From: Actinomycetes bacterium
GTDB taxonomy: Bacteria > Actinomycetota > Acidimicrobiia > Acidimicrobiales > SZUA-35
NCBI GenBank assembly: GCA_024280015.1
Contig: JAJRQY010000157.1
Location: 99,235-163,234 of the forward strand
Reading direction: 5' to 3'
DNA: 64,000 bases
In this document: in pieces, positions 58,526-64,000 of the stretch
Position numbering within the stretch: position 1 is the stretch's first letter
Layout of the letters: every line of letters begins with the position of its first letter
The notes under the pieces: generated by a model
Seen by the model: only the letters and a program-made list of their open reading frames with translations
Database searches by the model: none
Told to the model about the DNA's origin: nothing
Position numbers and translations under genes: made by a program

Positions 58526-59706
58526 GCGCGGCAGCTACATCCTCTGACACTCAGGGCTTGTCGGAATTGATCCAATCTCGCTCTGTCATTGTCTGTTTGG
58601 GGCCTGGTGGGGTTGGCAAGACAACGACGGCTGCTGCCATAGCCATTGCCGGCGCCAAACTCGGGTTGCGGGTCGCTGTTCTCACGGTCGATCCTGCCAG
58701 ACGCTTAGCCGAAGCCATGGGCCTCACTCCGGCCAAGTCACCATCGAACCTGGAGATGAAGACGGAGCCACACAGCGACGGCGGCCGAGGGTTAGGAAAG
58801 GCCGCCGGGCTGGACAATGAACCCCGCCTGATCGATGGCCCTTGGGACGGTGAGTTGTGGGGCGTGATGTTGGATGTTCGCGCCACCTTCGATGGCCTGA
58901 TTTCTGAGTACGCCGAGTCGGACAAGCAACGCGACGCCATCTTGAACAACCGTCTGTATCAGAACTTGACCACCACCTTGACGGGGACCAATGAGTACAT
59001 GGCGGCTGAACGACTGCGTGCCCTACACGCCGATGACCGTTTTGATCTGGTGATTCTGGACACGCCCCCAGCTCACCACGCCATCGACTTGCTGGATAGC
59101 CCCGGTCGCCTGAGTCGCTTTGTCGACCATCGGGTCTATCGCACGGTCCTGTCCCCAAAACCCGGTGTCTTCCGCGCGGTAACCTCCGCCGCCAACATGG
59201 TGGTTCGCGCCATTGGCCAGGTTGTCGGCAATACCTTGTTAGCCGACGCCATTGCCTTCTTTAATGACTTCCAAGGCATGGACCAGGGGTTCCGTGATCG
59301 GGCGGCGGAGATTGACGACATCCTTCACTCCGACGAGACGGCCTATGTGTTGATCTCTTCGCCTCGCTATCAGCCTCTGCAAGCCAGTCGTTGGATAACC
59401 GGGCAGCTGGCTGAGCGGGGTCGATCGGTCGCAGCTGTGGTTTTCAATCGGATGACGCCAGTGTTCTGGCCGGTTGATGATGGGGCTCGTTGGGAGGGAT
59501 CAGCCGATCCGTTGGAGCAGAATCTGGCCGAGCTGATCCGCTTGCGTCGCGCGGAAGAAGAACTGGTCGAATCTGCTCTGGGTGACCTGTTCCCGGACAA
59601 CAAAACGGCTCAAAAAGGCCGGCTACGTCAGATTCTGATCGAAGAAAAGTCCACGCCAGTCAATGATCTTGGCGCCCTCGCGGACTTGAGTAAGTCGTTC
59701 CTGTAG
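58522..59706 (+). CDS. ArsA-family (GET3-like) ATPase 2
   Basis: VIVCLGPGGVGKTTTAAAIAIAGAKLGLRVAVLTVDPARRLAEAMGL; VILDTPPAHHAIDLLDSPGRLSRFVD. Confidence 0.9.
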   Translation: MSAAATSSDTQGLSELIQSRSVIVCLGPGGVGKTTTAAAIAIAGAKLGLRVAVLTVDPARRLAEAMGLTPAKSPSNLEMKTEPHSDGGRGLGKAAGLDNEPRLIDGPWDGELWGVMLDVRATFDGLISEYAESDKQRDAILNNRLYQNLTTTLTGTNEYMAAERLRALHADDRFDLVILDTPPAHHAIDLLDSPGRLSRFVDHRVYRTVLSPKPGVFRAVTSAANMVVRAIGQVVGNTLLADAIAFFNDFQGMDQGFRDRAAEIDDILHSDETAYVLISSPRYQPLQASRWITGQLAERGRSVAAVVFNRMTPVFWPVDDGARWEGSADPLEQNLAELIRLRRAEEELVESALGDLFPDNKTAQKGRLRQILIEEKSTPVNDLGALADLSKSFL

Positions 59707-59733
59707 GCACCTGTTGTCGCCGGGTTTACCCCG

Positions 59734-59759
59734 GGACGTCGAGCTGGGACGTCGAGCTA
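59734..59759. repeat. 13-bp tandem duplication GGGACGTCGAGCT x2
   Basis: ccGGGACGTCGAGCTGGGACGTCGAGCTagg at the 3' end of the STAS gene. Confidence 0.8.
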
Positions 59760-60104
59760 GGACTCGGCGGGCTCGGCCAGGGCTTCTTCGGCCTCTTCCA
59801 AGGTTTCGGTGACCGGCACAATCCGGTCGAATCCGGTGGTGTGTAGAAGCCTAGTGAGCGGTGGCCGGTTGCAAGCAACGACAACTGCGCCTTCGGCCTC
59901 ACGGGTACGGCGGATCCCACCAATGAGGGCACCCAGCCCGGCGGAGTCCATAAATGGTACGTCCGAGAGGTCAATCAAGAGCCGCTTAGCATCGGCCAGA
60001 CTGGCCAGCGATTCTCGAAACGCGCCAACGGTGTACGCGTCCAGCTCACCGGAAGGTCGGCACAGTGTGTAATTTTCGGTTTCTTCAACATGAATCTCGA
60101 GCAC
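59757..60104 (-). CDS. STAS-domain anti-sigma factor antagonist
   Basis: RPSGELDAYTVGAFRESLASL...RLLIDLSDVPFMDSAGLGALIGGIRRTRE. Confidence 0.92.
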   Translation of the reverse strand: MLEIHVEETENYTLCRPSGELDAYTVGAFRESLASLADAKRLLIDLSDVPFMDSAGLGALIGGIRRTREAEGAVVVACNRPPLTRLLHTTGFDRIVPVTETLEEAEEALAEPAES

Positions 60105-60282
60105 GAGCTTCGTCCCCTTTGAGGTACCTGAGACACCGTAGCAACTACAGAGCGAACGTTGCTTTCGGGATTCAGGAGAAGTCAGCTTGTCCACATAGGT
60201 GAACCTACCGACCGCAGGATGCTAGCGCTGAAACGTGCAGTGTTGCCTTTTCGTTCCACTGTCGTTTCGCCGTTCGTTGCTA

Positions 60283-60339
60283 TCTCGCTGTCCTCTCGCT
60301 GTCCTCTCGTTGTGTTTCCGTTGTCGTCTCGTTGTGTTT
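60283..60339. repeat. degenerate short tandem repeat (TCTCGYTGT-based)
   Basis: TCTCGCTGTCC TCTCGCTGTCC TCTCGTTGTGTTT ... TCTCGTTGTGTTT. Confidence 0.8.
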
Positions 60340-60379
60340 GATGTTCCCCAAAGCCACAAAAACAGCTAGTCTTATCGAC

Positions 60380-60781
60380 GTGACTGTTGTACTCCTGGCA
60401 ACCGATTCAGACGCTCTTTTCACCGAAATCGATGGGATTTTGGCTGACGACGACACATCCGTGTTTCGTGTGCGAGAAGGGGCAGACGTCACCCGTGCCA
60501 TCGCAGCCAAGCGACCTGACCTGGTTCTTCTCGATCTCCAGATCGGCAATATGGGTGGTGTTGCCAGCTGTATCGCTGTTCGTCAAGAAGAGGGCTTTGG
60601 TCGTTTGGACGAACGGCCAGTTGCACTCTTGCTCGATCGGGATGTCGATTCGTTCATTGCCTCTGAAGCTGGGGCCGACGGCTGGCTGATCAAGCCGATC
60701 AACTCTCTGCGGTTGAAGCGGATGGCCAAGGTTCTGTTAAGCGGCGAGTCATCTTTTGAGGGTCAATCAGTCGCAAGCTGA
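60380..60781 (+). CDS. stand-alone response regulator receiver-domain protein
   Basis: VTVVLLATDSDALFTEIDGIL...PDLVLLDLQIGNMGG...AGADGWLIKPINSLRLKRM; GTG start. Confidence 0.85.
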   Translation: MTVVLLATDSDALFTEIDGILADDDTSVFRVREGADVTRAIAAKRPDLVLLDLQIGNMGGVASCIAVRQEEGFGRLDERPVALLLDRDVDSFIASEAGADGWLIKPINSLRLKRMAKVLLSGESSFEGQSVAS

Positions 60782-60803
60782 GGTAAGATCCGGAGGCTAC
60801 AAA

Positions 60804-60880
60804 CGGGTTGTGGCGCAGCTTGGCAGCGCGCCTCGTTCGGGACGAGGAGGTCGGGAGTTCAAATCTCCCCAACCCGACCA
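60804..60880 (+). tRNA. tRNA-Pro (CGG)
   Basis: CGGGTTG...CTCGT-TCGGGA-CGAG...GGGAGTTCAAATCTCCC...CAACCCG-A-CCA; anticodon CGG. Confidence 0.93.
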
Positions 60881-60890
60881 CTGTGATGAG

Positions 60891-60921
60891 AGCCGCCACT
60901 GCCTCCGGGCTGGCGGCTTTC
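60891..60921 (+). terminator. putative intrinsic terminator after tRNA-Pro
   Basis: AGCCGCCA (60891-60898) / TGGCGGCT (60911-60918) 8-bp perfect stem followed by TTTC. Confidence 0.6.
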
Positions 60922-60982
60922 ATCGTTCCTGCTGGCCTCGCCTGGCCCTGTGCCGCCTCTACCCGGCCTGCCCGCCCCAGCA

Positions 60983-61031
60983 AACTTTCTGGGTTACACG
61001 ACCCTTTACTGGTCGCTGAATCCAGAAAGTT
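60983..61031. repeat. hairpin A flanking AbiEi/DUF559 gene (outer arm = 21-bp inverted repeat)
   Basis: AACTTTCTGGgttacaCGACC-ctttact-GGTCGctgaatCCAGAAAGTT. Confidence 0.85.
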
Positions 61032-61039
61032 CATGACTA

Positions 61040-61966
61040 CTAACGGTTCACTGCAAGATTGGAGACAATCACAGACATGACCCAGTCCCAATGACCAGTG
61101 AACTGTGTCCATGTGAATCGTCCTACGTTCCATCCCTGACGAGAGAGGTCTGCATCGCGTCGGCGATCCACTTCGAAAGCTTGCCTGCCAAGGTGATACT
61201 CCACACTGTCGAGTTCAATTGCGTAGCGCTGTTCGGGATAGGCCAAGTCAACCTGAGCGAGGAAAGCACCATGCTCATCATGAATACGCCACTCCATCCG
61301 TGGCCGAGGTAGGCCACTTCTCATCAGTTCTGCCACGAAGTCGCGGCTCCATTTGGAAAGAGGGATCGAACGATCGGCTGAGCGTTCGTTCACAATCTGT
61401 GAAATTGTTCTCGACCCGGCTCGGCCTTGTTTGGCGTATCGGCTGAATACGCCTTCGATCCGGTTCCAAGTCGAGAGCTGCTTCCGTAGACACTCGTCAA
61501 TGAGCTCGTGTAGCTCTGCTCGGCCAGTGAGACCTGCTACCGATGCCAAGCCAAGTTCGAGGGAAGCGGTTGCGATGCCTTGACGCCTGGTATGGGGCAA
61601 GGTCTTCAGTCCAGTCACAAAGTGGGGCACCATTTTCTCACTCTGTAGATCGCGTTCGAGCGCAATCGTTGGCCTCGACGGGTGCTCGCACAGACCCCAG
61701 AGGGCAAGGGCCGATTGTCCCCAGGCGATGGCGTTTGAGCCGATAGTGGCTGCGGTGAGCGGGGCCAGCGGATTGTCGGCGTGGCCGGACAAGATGAGGG
61801 TGCCTCGTGCCGGGCCGGGGATCCACTGGCGTTGGCGGACCCGTCGGTCGATCTGAGCCCGGGTCATGCCAGCGGCTTGTGCTTCACTGCGCAAAATCAC
61901 ACCATGATTGGATCGAAGCGCGGCTTGCTCAAGGCGGGTGCGGACTTCATGGTTGTGCGCAGGCAT
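61040..61966 (-). CDS. AbiEi-like winged-helix N-terminal domain + DUF559/Vsr-like PD-(D/E)XK nuclease domain
   Basis: HGVILRSEAQAAGMTRAQIDRRVRQRQWIPGPARGTLIL; C-terminal LAQVDLAYPEQRYAIELDSVEYH...DRRRDADLSRQGWNVGRFTWTQF. Confidence 0.82.
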   Translation of the reverse strand: MPAHNHEVRTRLEQAALRSNHGVILRSEAQAAGMTRAQIDRRVRQRQWIPGPARGTLILSGHADNPLAPLTAATIGSNAIAWGQSALALWGLCEHPSRPTIALERDLQSEKMVPHFVTGLKTLPHTRRQGIATASLELGLASVAGLTGRAELHELIDECLRKQLSTWNRIEGVFSRYAKQGRAGSRTISQIVNERSADRSIPLSKWSRDFVAELMRSGLPRPRMEWRIHDEHGAFLAQVDLAYPEQRYAIELDSVEYHLGRQAFEVDRRRDADLSRQGWNVGRFTWTQFTGHWDWVMSVIVSNLAVNR

Positions 61967-62067
61967 CGGAGTGATCTCCTCGGTTGACCGGGTGTGGCTG
62001 GTTCCGGGAGCGAGACTCCGATGACTGCGAGACTAGGTGAGCCCTGTGACATCGAGCGACATCAGCA

Positions 62068-62116
62068 AGGTTTCTGGACGCCGCGACCCTTTGCTGGTCG
62101 TCTAACCCAGATAGTT
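62068..62116. repeat. hairpin B, second copy flanking AbiEi/DUF559 gene
   Basis: AGGTTTCTGGacgccgCGACC-ctttgct-GGTCGtctaacCCAGATAGTT; reverse complement of 62096-62116 matches 60983-61003 at 19/21. Confidence 0.8.
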
Positions 62117-62420
62117 CACCCGGCAGGGCGGCCTGGGAGATCTTCCTATCGATCTGGGTATCGAGGGTGGCCTAGCGTTGAACGATGGCGGAAAGTGGAA
62201 CGAGAATTCGCGGGGATAGCGGGACCGGCGTTGTTGGCACTGCTGGCCAGACCAAGACTGTTGATCTGGCTAGAGCCGTAAACTGGGGCGCGTCTTCTGG
62301 CGGATCCGTGATGCGGGTGGTACCGTCGAGTTCCCGGGCATTGCTCGGCTTCGGCGTTGTCTCGCCCAGAAACCATGATCGTCTCCGTTGTCTTGGAGGC
62401 GCAATCAATGAAGGTGCTGG

Positions 62421-63026
62421 ATGCTGAAGAGACGATCGAGACTGACGGGCCCAACAGGACTGCCGCGTAAGTCATGGCATGCCGTATTGCTAATGACTGC
62501 GGTCGCCGCGCTAGCAGGCTGCACCGGAGGCTCCAACGAAGCCGCTCCAATACCAACCATTGAGCTCACGACCACAACAGTCCTTGCAACTACCACGACA
62601 ACCGAACCAACCACCACCACCGAAGACCCCAACCTCGCCGAAATCATGGCGGCAATCGAGGGGTACTTCCTCTATTTACCGGCGAAGGGAGTAACAGGAG
62701 ACAACACATCGCTCGATCAATTCGCCGCTGATCCGATTCTCACACGAGTCGCCGACAACCTCGATTCATGGTTTTCCGCAGGAATACGCGTCAGTGACAC
62801 GTCCTATGACATACACATCGTTGATGTGACGATCGATGACGGCAGGGCGACCGTGACCACTTGCAACTTGGACGGAGTATCCACTGAGACCCAGACCGGA
62901 GAAGAGTTTCTCCCGGCAGATGCCGTTCGTTACCTTCGACGTACCGAACTCCAACTCTTGGATCAAGGCTGGCGAGTGACCGAGAACGGGTTTGTAGAGG
63001 GGGAGAGGACGATATGCGAGGCATAA
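62421..63026 (+). CDS. hypothetical lipoprotein with Thr-rich linker
   Basis: LLMTAVAALAGCTGGSNE lipobox; TTTTVLATTTTTEPTTTTE linker. Confidence 0.7.
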   Translation: MLKRRSRLTGPTGLPRKSWHAVLLMTAVAALAGCTGGSNEAAPIPTIELTTTTVLATTTTTEPTTTTEDPNLAEIMAAIEGYFLYLPAKGVTGDNTSLDQFAADPILTRVADNLDSWFSAGIRVSDTSYDIHIVDVTIDDGRATVTTCNLDGVSTETQTGEEFLPADAVRYLRRTELQLLDQGWRVTENGFVEGERTICEA

Positions 63027-63910
63027 CAGGAGTGCTTCTAGGCATGTTGTTCTTCCTTGCGGGAAGCTCCACCGCTCTAGCCGGCAGTGTGGACGGATCT
63101 GATCCCAAGCTACCCCCGCCGCCGAGTACGGATCGGGAATATGACGCAACAATCGGAGTCGACTTCGATGGCTCGGGAACTTCACCCAAAGGCAAAGACA
63201 TCCTCAAAGGATGCGCCATCGTCACCAACCTCAACCCCGAACAACTCCTGGACTACCTCGGCGGAACCGGCCAAGACCTCATCAACTTCGACCCCGCCAA
63301 CCTGCCCGAAGACACCTTCTTCCACTTCATCTCCTGCCCCGTCATCACGTTCGGCAATATCAACTGGATGGTCTGGGAAGTTACCGATCCCGTCCCCAGA
63401 CCGGTCATCGAGGCTGTGGCCCTTGCCGCCTACAATTCCGCAGTTGTGCCCCTCCCAGCGCCACTGACTTCTCCCGACGGAACCCGAGACATCCCCCTCA
63501 TCACCCAACTCCCCACCTGGTACTGGACCGACTCCACCCTTTGGCAACCCGGCTCCGTCACCGCCACCATCCCCGAATTCAACATCTCCGTCACCGCAAC
63601 CGTCACCCCAACAACCTCCTGGTGGGACCCAGGCGACGGCTCAACACCAATCACCTGCCAAGCAGGCGATACCTGGACACCAGGCTCCAACGACAACGAC
63701 GCCCCCTGCAGCTACACCTACACCAACACCACCCAACACGACGGCACCAGCGAGCCCTACAAACTCACCACCACCATCGAGTGGACCGTCACCTACACCT
63801 GCGTCCCCGCCAACAACTGCACCGGACCACCCAACGTCCCCGGCTCCATCATCACCAACGTCACCCGCGACATCTGGGTCACCGAAATCAAAGGCCTCAT
63901 CACCCACTAG
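63014..63910 (+). CDS. hypothetical secreted protein
   Basis: Signal peptide MRGITGVLLGMLFFLAGSSTALAG; overlaps the preceding lipoprotein gene by 13 bp. Confidence 0.7.
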   Translation: MRGITGVLLGMLFFLAGSSTALAGSVDGSDPKLPPPPSTDREYDATIGVDFDGSGTSPKGKDILKGCAIVTNLNPEQLLDYLGGTGQDLINFDPANLPEDTFFHFISCPVITFGNINWMVWEVTDPVPRPVIEAVALAAYNSAVVPLPAPLTSPDGTRDIPLITQLPTWYWTDSTLWQPGSVTATIPEFNISVTATVTPTTSWWDPGDGSTPITCQAGDTWTPGSNDNDAPCSYTYTNTTQHDGTSEPYKLTTTIEWTVTYTCVPANNCTGPPNVPGSIITNVTRDIWVTEIKGLITH

Positions 63911-63958
63911 ACCTAGCGCCAGGCTAGCGACCGGTGCTTTCATCTACTAGAGAAGAGA

Positions 63959-63996
63959 GTGCAGTTCACGACCCAATAGTGGGTCGCCAACTGCAC
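63959..63996. repeat. hairpin C at window end with CGACCC/GGGTCG core
   Basis: GTGCAGTTcaCGACCCA-atag-TGGGTCGccAACTGCAC. Confidence 0.75.
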
Positions 63997-64000
63997 AAAG

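Noticed and set aside
60699-61133. 144-aa minus-strand ORF
   Set aside because: Runs across the tRNA-Pro gene, its terminator and hairpin A; not a plausible CDS.
63211-63927. 238-aa H/R/P-rich ORF
   Set aside because: Overlaps the better-supported secreted protein (63014-63910) in another frame; composition is typical of an out-of-frame reading of ACC/ATC-rich codons.
63959-63996. Hairpin C as an intrinsic terminator of the secreted-protein gene
   Set aside because: No U-tract follows the stem on either strand, so it is kept as a repeat-family candidate.
1-64000. CRISPR array
   Set aside because: No regularly spaced direct repeats with unique spacers seen; the repeats present are short contiguous tandems.

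Overview
High-GC actinobacterial-type chromosomal window (probably Acidimicrobiia-like; inferred from gene content only). It is mostly densely packed housekeeping and metabolic genes: a heterodimeric ABC exporter, GlxA/DJ-1 regulators, PH-domain membrane proteins, an actinobacterial Tad pilus locus, NAD synthetase, two glutamine synthetases with an OmpR/GlnR-type regulator, GDH, SerRS, Fe-S assembly (IscA/Mrp), sigma factors, NfeD, WhiB and two ArsA-type ATPases. Parts of a selenocysteine system are present (tRNA-Sec UCA at 14.08-14.18 kb; selA-selB at 52.7-55.8 kb). No selD and no obvious selenoprotein were seen. Strongest leads: (1) a translationally coupled operon with a TAT-exported molybdoenzyme, an Fe-S protein, a cytochrome b fused to half of a YeeE/YedE transporter, and the other YeeE half fused to a rhodanese-like domain that has no catalytic Cys but ends in GGGGGGCG; (2) an AbiEi/DUF559 nuclease-like gene next to tRNA-Pro, bounded by two related hairpins whose outer arms form 21-bp inverted repeats (19/21 identical), with a third hairpin of similar core at the window end; (3) three tandem 19-bp units, two forming cUUCGg tetraloop hairpins, directly upstream of the Flp/DUF4244 pilin-like gene; (4) a 420-bp intergenic region packed with hairpins; (5) several unusual domain fusions (HD-GYP plus C-type lectin; 2Fe-2S plus reduced molybdopterin domain). 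All calls come from reading the sequence and ORF track. No database search was run.
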